Below are positions 25,402 through 37,743 of a stretch of 64,000 nt of DNA, piece by piece (the first letter of the stretch is position 1; each line of letters starts with the position of its first letter). The notes under the pieces were generated by a model that saw nothing but the letters and a program-made list of their open reading frames with translations, did not search any database and had not been told where the DNA came from. The DNA lies in contig NW_024468909.1 in NCBI RefSeq assembly GCF_011745365.1, positions 7,130,001 through 7,194,000 on the forward strand. Reading direction: 5' to 3'. This DNA is from Cryphonectria parasitica EP155. Lineage: Eukaryota > Ascomycota > Sordariomycetes > Diaporthales > Cryphonectriaceae. Position numbers and translations under genes: made by a program.

Positions 25402-26738
25402 ATGCCCCGCGCCAGCACTCAGAGCTGCCCGAGTGTAGATGTCTACCATTGGAGAGACGGTATGTCAAATTCCCTATTAAGACAGGACTCATCACTAAAT
25501 CACTGTTCAGTGGCAGGTAGCCGCCTCTTGCAGCGGCAGAGAGCATGTTTAGAGGACTTCACTGGCCTGCATGATCTGCCTGGAGGGTCATTTGGGGACT
25601 TCAAAGTTCATGTCATGTCTGTCGAGTCTGCCCGCCGATGCCGACTACCAGCTCACACGTTGTAGCGTTGCAAGAACAGATGATATCCAGGCGTGCCAGG
25701 GTTGCCGACGGTCCCTGACGGAAGCTTTCTCTATACCCGAGCTATGGTGGTCCGCGTACCGCCGGAATCTGAACGGGTATTTTGGCTGCGAGGTGACGCA
25801 GGACGCCAGTAGGTGCCCCAGCATGTTCTTGATCGTCATATGAATTAGCTCTGATATTAAAGTGAATAGATGCTGTAGACACGTGGGCATTATTCGAAGT
25901 GAAGATGATCAATGGCAGTCTCGACTACAAGTGGTTGAAGATCGATATCTTTACGCGCTGGCTGCGTTCCGCGGGACACACGGTCATTCTGCTGTTCGAT
26001 ATCCAGCAAGCTGTCCTTGATCAACTGCTACTGCTGATCGGTAGCATAGGCGCGGGCTGTCTTGACGACCCCTTTTGGGCCTATTCACCTGTCTTGGAGG
26101 CAGTCTTGGGCCTTGAGGACTCCGCGGTGTGGGCTGTGCGCGACCAGGTCAGGGCTATCGAGAAAGATGTTCTGTCCAGAGGTGCTCCGCCCCGGCCAGC
26201 ATACAGACACCTGCACGATCTAGCCCGGCACGCTATTCACGCAACAGAGGCATTGGAGGTAGTGAATCAGACAGTAGACCACATACTGGCGCGACACACC
26301 GAATACGCAAGGCCAGGACCTCGCTGCCCTACCGCCGTATCAGGCCTCCATTCTCGTCTGCAATACGGCAAGACCGTGCTCAGCAGTCTACGGCACCGGT
26401 CTATATCGAACGAAAAGCGCCTCCAAAATGAGATTCAGCTTGCCTTCAACACTGTCGCACAGTATGACGCAGGCACATCCGTGGAGATCAGCCGCGCGGC
26501 CCAGGTCGACAGTGCGGCAATGAGGACCATTTCTGTCGTCACCCTCGCTCTCCTTCCGCCTACCTTCGTGTCTGCTATATTTAGCATGTCTTTCTTCGAC
26601 TATGAGGCTGGCGGGGACTGGACTGTGTCTGAAAAGTTTTGGATATACTGGGCGTTTGCGATCCCAACTACCTTTGTCGCCCTGGCGATGTGGCACTATT
26701 GGGATAAAGTCTCTGGCTTCTCCTGTCATCGCCGTTGA
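25402..26738 (+). CDS. CorA-like Mg2+-transporter-family membrane protein, apparently frameshifted
   Basis: Proposed exons: 25402..25459, 25511..25808 and 25870..26738; introns of 51 and 61 bp are GT-AG and in phase. The C-terminus is the hallmark of fungal CorA-like proteins: a coiled helical region, then AMRTISVVTLALLPPTFVS leading into TM1, and a second TM (FWIYWAFAIPTTFVALAMW). Upstream, ELWWSAYRRNLNGYFGCEV is another family signature. Inside exon 2 the frame carried from exon 1 stops near 25666, while the downstream coding sense lies one base over, from about 25630 on. I find no good intron to reconcile them, so this is either a one-base indel (pseudogene), a sequence error, or a wrong start. 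The canonical GMN loop of bacterial CorA is not visible at the usual place; fungal members of this group often lack it. Confidence 0.65.
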
Positions 26739-28109
26739 CCAACGAGCCTTCCATTGGCAACGCCGCCTCACCAACAGCTGTGCCATTTCTTTCGGAACCA
26801 TGATGTCACGGGAGCAGAACCGGTGCGGACGCCGAAGGCTTAAGCACCAATCAAATCAGTGTTCTTTTTGAGTCTCTATTGCCCTTAGGCATATAGGCCC
26901 TCAGCATCCCACATCCTCAGAATCGTCAAGATCAGAACCAAATATAAAGCATTGCCTGATACAGGGATTACAGCAGTCCTGAATTTCTTTTTTGGCACTC
27001 CAAACCTATATAGAGGGCCTCGATGAGGGTCCTCGAAATAAATTTAAATAGATGATATCAAGCTTCTAGTCATCCTTTCAAGAGGCATCAAGAACAGTCC
27101 CAGAGATCCTCAAGATGTCCTCAGTCTTGCCACCTTTTCAGCTCAATGGAGAGGCAGCGGAATCATTTTGCAAGGCGCCAGTGCTCCTGCTATTCACCCA
27201 TAGCTAAGTAGTTATCCTCCTGCTGGGTATTCTTGCCCCTTCTCTGCTCTCTCCCTTCCTCCTTCATGTCTCTGAACTTTTGCAGAGAATTTTCTCCAAG
27301 ACCTGTTCCTTCCATATTCTTCCATAACACCTGACTTTGCCAAATTTGTTTATATACATTCACCATGAACTATATGATAACCCTTATAGATATATGACAT
27401 GTACCGTCCCTGGCATGTAGAAGTGGGAAATGACTTCCATACCATAGTCAGTAAATCTGAAGAAGGTGCATACAAGGTGTAGGGTGATCCCAAGAACAGA
27501 AAATTTGTGCTTGAACAGGTATATGCTGTGCAACCCAAATGTCGAGTCCGGCATAGGCCGTCTCCGTTTCCGAGCCGCCCAATCAGTTCACCTGCGGTCC
27601 AGAACTCCTGGCTACGAAAACAAGATGGTGGTAGCAGAGGGGTGTGGTATCGCTTTCAAGAATCTAAGTCCTCATCTGTAATTGTGGCGCTGCTTTAGCT
27701 GGCCTGAACTAGGGAAAAGATACTCCTTGCCTTCGAGCTTGGCATGATGACCGAAGCGTATTATTGCATGCATCCGACGGTCCCAGATTATCAGCGCTTC
27801 ACCTTACCCAGATGAGAAATACTGCTGACTGGCTACTAGATAGCGCCACAACTTGCATGAGGTCTCAGACACCTAAAGCGGTCGTATTCTGCCGTCAGTG
27901 TCTGCAGATCTGATCGGTACCGGCCGGCCATCCTTCCTTTCTCGGCTGGGAGTGAACAGTCAAGCGCATGGTTGTGAGTAAGCCCACGATCAGATCACCA
28001 AGATAAGGTATAAATGGATATCGTTAGCAGCCATGTGTTCTCATTTCCTTTCTCAATCTTGATCATCAACTCACGTAGTTGGATCTATCCGCTGCTGTAA
28101 AGATTGCAA
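26739..28109. other. AT-rich intergenic region
   Basis: No supported gene. All frames are frequently closed and the sequence is AT-rich to about 27500. The last 150 bases are the presumed promoter and leader of the flavoprotein oxidase gene. Confidence 0.5.
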
Positions 28110-30051
28110 ATGGCTTTCAGGCTCCTCAGTCCAATAACACTTGCTACTTCCGTAGCTGCACTGGTTTCAACCGTGTGGAACGGGACGTCATACGCTTGCA
28201 AATGCTACCATGACGATGCCTGCTGGCCCACCAGAGATGAATGGTCCAAACTGAATTCCAGTGTTGCCGGTCGACTCGTGGTTGACGTTCCTCCTGGCAG
28301 CGTGTGTCACGATACCTTCGAAGGTCCGCTTGGCACATTGCATACATATAATGCAGCACAATGCACCAATGTTTCGACACTATTCTATGAAGAGCAATGG
28401 ACGTAAGTGAGATATGCAGCAAGAAGACTTGTTGAGAAGAACGTCAGAGAGCTGACAGCCATTTAGGACCGATCAGCCTGCAGCCGAGCTTTGGACTTAT
28501 TACACGAACGAAACCTGCCGACCGACGACTGACCCAAGCGATCCGTGTACGTTGGGCTTCTATGGAGTATATGTGATACTGGCTACTGAGTATGAACATA
28601 TCAAGGCTGGTATTGATTTTGCACGGGAACACCAGCTCAGACTCATCGTACGAAATACGGGACACGATTTCCTTGGCCGCAGTACCGGATGGGGAGCGCT
28701 CGTCATAAACACCCACAGCTTCCAAAATGCCACATTTTCGGTGAATTATGAAGGACCTGGAAACTACACGGGTCCATCCGTGCGCGTGGGAGCCGGCGTC
28801 CAAGGACGTCAATTGCTCAGACAGGCCAACGCTGAGAACCCGCCTCTGGCACTTGTGGTCGGAGAATGTCCAGTAAGTCATCAATCTCGGTCGAGACGGA
28901 CAAAGAGGTCTGACGAAACAATGTAGACAGTTGGGCCATCTGGTGGTTTTATCCAGGGCGGCGGTCATGGCCCAATGACCACGATGTATGGGCTCGCCGC
29001 AGATAATGTCTTGGAGTTCGAGGTACTCACGGCCGACGGTGAGTACAAGGTCGCAAATTCAGAGTCGAATATAGATCTCTTTTGGGCTCTGAGAGGCGGT
29101 GGGCCTGCAGCCTACGCCGTCATCTTGTCGACCACATTCAGGGCTTACGAGGACGTGCCGTCCAGTGGAGCCATTTTGAATATCAATTCGACCCATACCA
29201 CGAACGAGACACTCTTCTGGGAAGCTGTGTCTATATTTCTGGGTTACTCGAACCACTTCGTGGACAGTGGTCTGTACGTGTACTACGAGCTTACGGACTT
29301 GAGGCTCCACATCCAGCCTTTTGTAGCCATCAATCAAACGACCGAGCAGCTCGATACGATCCTCCAGCCATTGTTCGATGACCTGAACTCCATAGGCCTG
29401 TCAAACTATTTCACAACAACAAAAGGCTTCGATACGCTCTTTGATCTCTACATTGATCTCTTCGAGGATGAAGAGGCCGGCGTCTCGGCGGTCACAGGCG
29501 GATGGGCGTTCGCACACGAGGATGTCGCCAACAATAATGACGGCATTGCTGCCGCGTTCCAGAACGCCATCGCGTACGGAGCTGGCATTATTGGGCATAT
29601 CTGGGACCCAGGGCACAACATGCCCATTCCGAACAGCGCCACCAACCCGCGCTTCCGCAATACAAGCGACTTCGCCATCATCGCCCTGTCCGTGGCCACA
29701 AACGCAACCTGGGAGGAGAAGGAGGCTGCCCAGGCGTTGATGACATACAATCTCGATCAGGCATTCAGAGAGGCTGGACCAAATGGGTGTGGATATGTCA
29801 ATGAGGTACGAAAAAAAAACTTGAGTTTTGTTCTTGTGGTCATTCAGACGTCTCGTTGCTAACGACCTGGATAGGGAGACCCAAACCAACCTGACTGGCA
29901 AACACACTTCTACGGGACCAATTACCCGGAGCTTTTGACCATTCGACAGAAATGGGATCCCACTGGTGTATTCTACTCGATCGCAACGCCTGGAACCGAA
30001 GATTGGGAAGTCATAGATTATGGGACCCGGCTGTGCAAGAGAGTTGATTGA
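28110..30051 (+). CDS. Secreted FAD-linked oxidase, berberine-bridge-enzyme (BBE) family
   Basis: Four exons: join(28110..28402, 28467..28872, 28927..29805, 29875..30051), 584 aa; introns of 64, 54 and 69 bp. The start has an N-terminal signal peptide (MAFRLLSPITLATSVAALVS). FAD_binding_4 motifs follow: RNTGHDFLGRSTG with His164, and GECPTVGPSGGFIQGGGHG with Cys232. In BBE-like enzymes that His and Cys attach the flavin at two points, so bicovalent FAD is predicted. A substrate-binding region and a C-terminal BBE segment (HFYGTNYPELLTIRQKWDPT) complete the fold. Many N-glycosylation sequons agree with secretion. Such enzymes oxidise small alcohols, sugars, alkaloid or polyketide-like substrates with O2; the substrate here is unknown. 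It lies directly upstream of a Zn2Cys6 regulator and an SDR on the same strand, suggesting a shared pathway. Confidence 0.92.
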
Positions 30052-30748
30052 AACTTGGTTCCAGTCTCGCCGCTCGTGAGTTCATTGGAAGAGACACGAT
30101 GCTTCTAAGTATTTTGTAATATTTCGCGGCAAACCTCAAGTACATGATAACATCGAAGAGTCCGAAATCTCAACATGATTATGTACACATATGCACAGGA
30201 ACTCTCCATATCTATATTGGTTGTCTCATACCTTCGCACATCATCGCCAAAGCGGAGGCTACTTACGTCAAGGGCAGTGCCGGCAAGCAGACTGACCTGG
30301 AAGAGACCAAGCAGAAGAGCTAAATGCCGAGTTCCTTGAGTGGGATGCGCATGAGTCGGGGAAAGACAGATGACCCAGTTTTACCCCGTGGGGAAACAGC
30401 GAGACTAAACCCATCCTGCAATGGTGGGTCGACAGGAAGAGGCGAAAGGGGCGAAGGGACGAGAGCTTAGAGTTTAAGCTCAGACTTCGCAGTGACGGAG
30501 GGTTGAAGCTAATTGCAGCAACATCAATTAGCCTGCTTGCTGGAGAGACCGCGTGTGCTTGTCGGCTCTGTCCGGCTATTTGACCTACTCTCATGTGAGG
30601 TTTTGAGACATCCAAACGCTTCTAGTCGACAGCAACCGAGCAGACAGCACAGGTGAGGGGAAACTTACAGCGCGCTCGGCTTTGTGTTCACAGCTTCTCT
30701 TTCTACCCCGGATTAATCCTCACCAAACTTATCGATCTAACGCGCAAA
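30052..30748. other. Intergenic spacer between oxidase and regulator
   Basis: About 700 bases with no gene; probably the terminator of the oxidase and the promoter of the transcription factor gene. Confidence 0.5.
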
Positions 30749-33700
30749 ATGTCCGAGCCATCTGGTGCAGGGCGCCAGGTTGACCCTGCGGTGGGTGTAA
30801 AGCGGCGTCGAGCGGCGAGAGCATGTCTTTCGTGCCGGATGAGAAAGGTCCGCTGCGACGTGTCGAGAAGTGGACCTCCGTGTATGAACTGCTCCCTGGA
30901 TAGTATCGACTGCGTCGTGAAGGCGAGGAAGTAAGTCACTGAAACTTCCTCATTGGAGACTTGTTGCTGGCTGACATGACGCGCTGCAGGGCGAAGTCCA
31001 GTGCTCGACGGGATCGTCAGCTTAGTCCCCATGAAGAAAAAGTCGTCGACCATGTGGCGTTTCAAGATAATTCCGTTCTAGAGGCAGCACTGCAACAGGA
31101 CGATGTTCCAGTAGCAGCAGACACGGAGTTGCAGGCATCAGACTTAGGACAGCTCATCATGTCTGATGACCAACTAGTTGTCCCTGAAGAACAAACCTCA
31201 GACCCTTTATTCATGATGAACGGTATTATCGGAGGTCTCGAGGACGGGTTGGCTAGCATTTTTTCTAATGCAGCAATTCCAACTCAGCCAGGTGAGATCG
31301 AACCTCCTCTGCACACCTTATGAGCAGCGAGTATGTGTAACTTACGCAAAGAACAAAGATTCTCTACTTGCGAACAACTGGCTGTCCGCTTCTTCCATTC
31401 AAGAAACCGAGGCAGACTGTCTCGATTTGCCCTTACCAAAGCGATCGCACAGGTCTCACCCCAACAGCGTTGTTTATACGTATTATTCGTTCCTGACACT
31501 AGACAACCTACCCAACTGCTTGTCGCGAGACGTCGACTTCTTGGAAGCCGAAGGCTGTTTTCATCTGCCTACCCGGGCTATCATGGACCAGATCCTGCAG
31601 CAGTATTTCCTCCACATCCACCCATTCCTACCATTGTTCAACGAGGGCGACTTTTGGGAAATGTACTACGACACTCCATGTGGTCGCCAGGACGCAAAGA
31701 TGTCCCTGCTCGTTCTGCAGGCTATCATCTTCGTATCGTGCAACGTAAGTGACGAATTCCTGCAATATTCATACTATATATATTTCTTCTTTCTTGGAGA
31801 ACTAACGTCGTATCTCATGAAGTTCGTGAACTGGTCAATGGAAAGTGTAAGCGCTTTCGGCTACAAGAGCATTCGGGGCCTCAGAGCTGCGTTCTACCGA
31901 AGAGCCAAGGTTCGCATTCCCCTCCGTCGATCATCCTGTGAGATCTCACTGCTCATCAAGACTCCCTAGTTGCTCTACGACTTCGGAGCCGAGTCTGCAG
32001 CGGTACCCGTCTCCCAGACTGCGCTTCTTCTGTCCTACTGGACACCACCTGTGCGAACCGAGACGAAGCCCAATAGTGTCTGGCTCAGTATCGCCATCCA
32101 AAATGCAAAGAATGCCAGTGCGCCCTACTATGCGACATTGTCTCCGAGTCAGGCTGGATCGTCCGCAAACAATATTGCTGAAGCGAAGCGGATCAATATT
32201 CTCAAACGCCTGTGGTGGTGCTGTATCATACGAGATCGGATACTGCCATTGGGATTGCGAAGAGGTATCCAGATCACCAGGGCCCACTTCGACTTCGAGA
32301 AGCATCCGCCGCTAGGGCTGATGGACCTGGACGACGAAATCCACAGGTCCGCAGTCTACACCCCTGACGCGAAGCGAGAGCTGATTCGCATCTTCTCACG
32401 CGTCCTGGACTTGTGCGTCATCCTCACAGACGTTCTTGTTCTGGTTTTTCCACTCGACGGAGCCCTGGACCAATTCCAGAGACGACCAAGTCTTCTTCCG
32501 TCCGAAGAGGGAGAGATTCGTAAAAGCAAAAATGCTCTGGTGCATTGGTATACAGCCGCAGTGACAGCATCGACTGGTGCCGAGGAGTGTGGAGGCCAGA
32601 TCAGCTCGACCAAGCACGAATCTGTTGCTCTACACACACACCTGATGTATACGTACTATCAGTCAGTCCTCCTTTCTTTTTTATCTTATCTTTCTTACAG
32701 AAAAAAAAATGAGTCGTGAATTGTTGATGTGAATCTGACTTGTCATTTAATGAGTAGCTCCGCGAGAATGGCTCTGTACAACCATGAACTCCAACACTAC
32801 CTGGCGTTGACGGCGGCCAATCCCTCGGAGGACACTGGACGGCTCCTCGACACCAGAGATGCCATCCAGAACGCCTTCTCCAACATAACAGAGATCCTCA
32901 GGGGGTTGAATCAGCGGCACTTGATCCGGTGGCTCCCCATTAGCGCGTATGTTAAACTCCCGCCTCCACGTCCACAACGAGCGGCCTCTCATGGCCTGAG
33001 CCTACTTGCTGACCGCCATGTTCACAGCGCCGCCTACATTGCGTTCCCGCTCGCGCTTCAAGTCCTCAACACCCACCTCTCTGCAGCGCGACAGGCCCCC
33101 AACCACGCAACACTGATCGAGGTGATCAAAGTGTTGCACATACAATACGATGGGGTTGACTGGATTGCTAGACTAGTACGGTATTTGGTGGACCTTGTGC
33201 AAGCCGACCCAGCTTTTGCCAACGGTGAAAACGTCACGGACTGGGCGGAACTTCTAGCTGTGAAGCCCGAGTCGTATCTCCGTTTTTCTCTTGCACTGGA
33301 CCTCAGCATGAACAGCGGCAGGTTCCCAGACAAGAACGAGTTCCTCACAAGCGTAGACGAAACCAAAACGAGCCGCTCAGGGCGATTGGAGGGGTCCATC
33401 CCCGAGCCTGGGCAGTCCTTGAAGATTCAGGAAGAGAACCCTACACTCCTCGCTGAGACAGCAACGATGGTCGATACGTCTCGAGCCGTTGACATGTCTT
33501 CTCCAAACAACCAGAGGACAGCTTCCGTCACGGCTACGAGGTCGGAGGCCGTGGAGAATTCAGATATGCTGGACGAGAGAGTGGAGGAGCAGGTCTCAGA
33601 GATCCTGGCTCGTGTGGAGTCACCTTGTCCTCCGTCAGAGCCGAATGCGAAGACGGACGGGAATCTATTATCCCCGCTGCCAGATGATTTGGACGAGTTT

Positions 33701-33778
33701 TTGGATCACACAATGGGCGAAGCCACGGCGTCCGAGGACTCATTCGGCGGCATCGAGTTTGCGGGCCGCGGGGAATGA
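30749..33778 (+). CDS. Zn2Cys6 transcription factor with fungal-specific TF domain
   Basis: Seven exons: join(30749..30930, 30990..31291, 31359..31744, 31823..31909, 31970..32661, 32755..32946, 33028..33778), 863 aa; all introns are GT-AG and phase-consistent. The N-terminal zinc cluster reads ACLSCRMRKVRCDVSRSGPP followed by CMNC and a final Cys, six in all, preceded by a basic run (KRRRAAR). The middle domain (Fungal_trans/MHR) is recognisable by PTRAIMDQILQQYFLHIHPF, by the ALLLSYWTPP block and by RLWWCCIIRDRILPLGLRRG. The acidic, Ser/Glu-rich C-terminus may be an activation region. Its position between the oxidase and the SDR suggests a pathway-specific regulator. The sixth intron (32947-33027) is 81 bp, a multiple of three, and has no stop, so its retention would give a slightly longer protein. 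Confidence 0.92.
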
Positions 33779-34314
33779 CATTGAGAATGTGCGGGCCAAT
33801 AGGTGCTATGATTTGTAAACTTGAGTCGGTAGGGCAGGATTTTGCGTGGCTCATCACATCCACGCTCCTGGAGTCGGAGATAAGTGATAAAGTCAGCAGT
33901 CATTTCAATGGGCCAGCGCAGGACCCGAGACTGAATGTAGGCATCAATGGAAATACAAGCACTAGTACTTAGTGCATGCAGCCTATAATTATAGTGTCTC
34001 CTTAGGCGTACTAGACTTGTTACGCTTTGGGTAAACAATCTCCAAACAGTTATGGTGATGGCTTACTAGATCTCATCATGATGGGTTTACTCGAGAAAAT
34101 CAGTAGAGGTGCATGTAATTACGTTGCACAGTCTGATGATTATTATAAAATACATAAAGGACAGATGGTTTACACCATATGGCAGATTGTTGGAACATTG
34201 ACTTCAAAATCCGACTGCGGCCATAGTATCAACACGTTACTTGACTACCCCCTTTCTTTATCCACTCTTTAGATATCAAACTAAAACAACTGAAGACAAA
34301 CTCAAGGCTTCATA
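33779..34314. other. Intergenic spacer between regulator and SDR
   Basis: About 540 bases; AT-rich from about 33960. No gene. Presumed promoter of the SDR. Confidence 0.5.
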
Positions 34315-35464
34315 ATGTCTGAATCAAGGTCATTCCAGCTGGGGCCTCCCAAAAAGGGACCACTGGGGCTCTTCTTACATTCCCAATTCTGCAACAAAGC
34401 CGTCTACCCACCTTCAACCACGGATCTCAACGGGAAAACAGCCATCATCACGGGGGCCACTGCAGGTCTAGGGTCTATCGCATGCCGCCAATTGCTCTCT
34501 TTCCGCTTGTCCCGGCTGATACTAGCTGTTCGGTCGGTGAAGAAAGGCGAGGATTTCGCCGCACAACTACGGAAAGACTTTCCCCGGGCGACCATCGACG
34601 TCTGGGAACTCGAGATGGGTTCCTACAACTCCATCCAGGCATTTGTGCGGAGGGTCGACACCGAGTTGACGCAACTCGACATCGCTGTGCTGAACGCGGG
34701 CCTTGGCAAGCTGCACTTTACTATCAACCCCAACACCGGCCATGAGGAGGTCATTCAGGTGAACTACCTGTCCACCTTCCTCCTGGCCATCCTCCTGTTG
34801 CCAGCGCTGAAGTCCAAGTCCCCTCATGGCACTCCGGGCCGCCTGACCATCGTCAACTCGGGCGTCAGCTACATGGCAAAATTCCCCAACCGCAATCAAG
34901 TCCCCTTGCTCGGCTCCTTTGACGACACAAAGATCACGCCATGGGACGTAAGCGAACGGTATAGCGTCTCGAAGCTCTTGGGACATCTATTCATGCTCCG
35001 ACTCGCCGGTTACATCAACCCAGAAGATGTGATTCTCAACCTTGTGGACCCGGGGTATTGCAAGGGTTCGGATTTACACCGCGATGCGACAGGTATCGTG
35101 GCCGCGTTGATCAGCCTGTCAAAGTCGCTGGCAGGCAGGAAACTAGAGGACGGCGCGTCGACGTATATCGATGCGGCTGTTGTCAAGGGAGCAGAAACGC
35201 ATGGAAGTTTTGTCATGGATTGGGGCATCAGACCGTGAGTGGCTTTTTTTTCTTGTTCTTCTTCTTCCTTGTTCTCCCTAGAAGACTCGGGGATGCCTCG
35301 TACAAAATTTGCTGATCATGTCCGTTATGACAATCAGGTTTGCGGCGCCTGCGCATGATCCTGAGATGCAACCTGTTATCTCGAGGCTTTGGGATGAGAC
35401 GATGCAGGAATACGAATTTGCTGGTGCGCAGCGAATTTTGAACGAAATGGCAGGACAAAAGTGA
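34315..35464 (+). CDS. Short-chain dehydrogenase/reductase
   Basis: Two exons: join(34315..35234, 35338..35464), 348 aa; a 103-bp intron. Classical SDR features are present: the nucleotide-binding TGATAGLG (residues 46-53), NAG at 127-129, the catalytic Ser in VNSGVSY (S182) and YSVSK (Y216, K220). Length and the C-terminal extension fit the fungal retinol-dehydrogenase-like or WWOX-like group of SDRs. Cofactor preference is not clear; an Arg after beta-strand 2 (AVRSVKKG) favours NADP(H). It oxidises or reduces an alcohol/ketone of unknown identity. It is third in a same-strand row with the flavoprotein oxidase and the Zn2Cys6 regulator, which suggests a joint biosynthetic or catabolic role. 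Confidence 0.93.
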
Positions 35465-36055
35465 CGGAATGTGTCACCTTACACGCGCCCCATTGAAGCC
35501 TGGATCCTGCTGTGTATTCACTGGCATTCTTCCATGAAGTAGATGGCGATGTGTCCAAGAATGCCTGGAAACTCTTCAATTCTGATGGCAAATAGGGGAA
35601 TGGGCTTACTCTGAAAGATAACTTGAAGAATAGGAGAAAGTGGCCACTGCGGTGAGGAATATTGAAAGCTGAGCGGCATTCTGAATGTCCAATTAATCAA
35701 GAGAACGCATGTGCATAGTACATAAGTCTGCTACAACGGGCATTCAACTCTACTCAGAACTTAAAGATCGACAGTACGTATAGGGAAGAGATGAAATGAT
35801 TCAAACAGATCCTAAACTATTACTTGCAGCTACAAACTGAGCCATTGCAAGTCATGCCTTGAATTGTGTCTCCAGAACGATGATCTTGGTCTCAAGTTAC
35901 ACGAGAACTAGCAGGAATGCAGTATCTTCCCGGCATCATTTCTTCAATTTTGTGATGGTTCAAATTCTCGAAGTATCATCATGCCCCATAACTGGATTGA
36001 AGGCTCCACGAAAGGTAACTTCTTGTCTTCATGACAGGTTGCTGTTCAAAATGTG
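35465..36055. other. Convergent intergenic region
   Basis: Between the 3-prime ends of the SDR gene and the minus-strand gene that follows. No gene seen; AT-rich near 35700-35860. Confidence 0.5.
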
Positions 36056-37743
36056 CTAGATCGGAGTATCCAGGAATATTGAAGCCTTTGACCCTTCCAC
36101 ACCACCGAAGCTAGGGTCGGAGCTCATTCTGTCGACCGTGGCATCCGAGAAAGTCATCGACGAGGCCAGAGTACTAGTCAGGGGCGTCTCAGAAGGCAGG
36201 GTTGGTTCGTCAAACAGGGGAGCCATGATGGGCACCGAATCGCAACCAGAAAAGCCACAGGGAGTGAAAGCGCCAGTCTTGTTCCGATAGTCCTGACGCA
36301 CAGCGCTGTAATCAACAATGCTGCCGCTATTGTTGCCGCCATTGTTGCTGCAGCGGCCGACGCGGGCTCCTGGCGTCAGCCAGCTGGATAGAACCACTGT
36401 GCCAGCTGACCTCGCCGCGTACCCTGAGCTTTGCGTGTCCTCGTATGCGTATGCTGAGGCTGGGTAGTAGCTTCCATTCGACACACCCGTGGGAATGGAG
36501 GGTTCCGTAGGTGCCGCCAGGTAAGCCGGAAGTTGCTGATCCGTAGTTCTTGGCGCCAGAACTGTTGCCTCTGGCTGAACGGCAGGGCCGTCCAAGATCG
36601 GGCCGGCGGAGGACGAGGAGTAGGAGAAGAAGGGGTCGAATGGTTGGAGGAGAAATGATAATGGAGAGTAGGCAGTACTAGGATCGAAGTGGTCGATAGC
36701 GTGTAGCTGGTCGTTGGTGGTGGTAGCATTCTTGGTGGTGCACTGTGGCTCAGATGGGCCGCGAGAGAATACTTGACCTTGTTGGTTCTCAGGTTCGTAG
36801 GCCAAAAATGGGCACGGCATCATGTTCTTGGTAAGTTCTTCCTCCTTTTCATGCTCTTGAGAGCCTGTGGAGCCTTCGAGGAGGCGGTCGGTGGCCGAGA
36901 GAAATCGCTTCTCTTCATCTGCACCACTGTGTCCACGGAGGATAAAGAAGTACTCGATAGGTCGGCCTCGGTTAGCACCCTTTCGTGAAAGTGAGCGCAG
37001 GATACCCTTCTTGACTTCCTCATCTTTGGCGCTTGCGAAGTGGTAATGGTACTGCTCCCGCATCATGACGACGGTCCATTCACGCCCGTACCAGAGGTTA
37101 GAGACAGAGGTTCTACGGGACTTGAGGAGGTCATTCAGCTTAGCCTGCACCGGGTGGGGCAGCTTTGTGAGGCGCTTGTCAAGACCAGACTCGTAGGACT
37201 TGGCGGGGCCGCGCAGCAGCCGCAAGGGAAGTGAGCGTTTGTTGGCGGCTTTGTGGGAATGAACGGCTTGAAGTGCCATGTCGGCCAACTCTCTTTGCGT
37301 GTGCTGCTTCTTGCTCTGGCTCACTTCAGGAGCCTCATGAGAGTGGCGCGTGAAGACATTGATGCCGAAAATCTTGGCGCTCTCAATGAGGTTGGACGTC
37401 TGAGAGCAGTGCAAAGCCCAGCCCTCATAGATGGGCTTGGGAACAGACTCTTCCTTGAGCGCACCACTTTATTTTGTCAAGTCAGCTACTCTGTCTATTT
37501 ATCAATCTTTCAGATAATATGGATGAATATTTACTACAGTGGCATCTTTTCGCCATCTTCAAGAGTCGTCATTTGTGATGACTCGTAACAGCCCACACTC
37601 TCCTGGTCTTCGCCGAGTTTGGTAGTGTCACCACAGTTGAAGGGCTGGTCGCAGGGCAGGTAAGGTAGGCCAAATGGCACATCGTATACACCACTGGTGG
37701 ATGCCCGGTTACCATCGACACCAAGATTCTGATTGGGAGCCAT
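36056..37743 (-). CDS. Unrecognised conserved-looking protein with Ser/Thr/Pro-rich C-terminal half
   Basis: Two exons: complement(join(36056..37466, 37538..37743)), 538 aa; a 71-bp intron (donor gtagta). I do not recognise the family. After a polar 68-residue N-terminus, residues about 70-245 form a basic, helix-rich block: IYEGWALHCSQTSNLIES, then SLPLRLLRGPAKSYESGL, then VSNLWYGREWTVVMMREQYH and RGRPIEYFFILRG. This looks like a folded domain. The remaining half is low-complexity, rich in Ser, Pro, Tyr and Asn, like activation or disordered tails of fungal regulators. There is no signal peptide, membrane segment or zinc motif. A nuclear or signalling role is only a guess. The gene model is firm because the frames join in phase. 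Confidence 0.75.

Noticed and set aside
25623..25665. 40-bp intron to repair the CorA-like frame
   Set aside because: Too short, with a poor donor (gtcatg) and no branch site, and it removes family-like residues.
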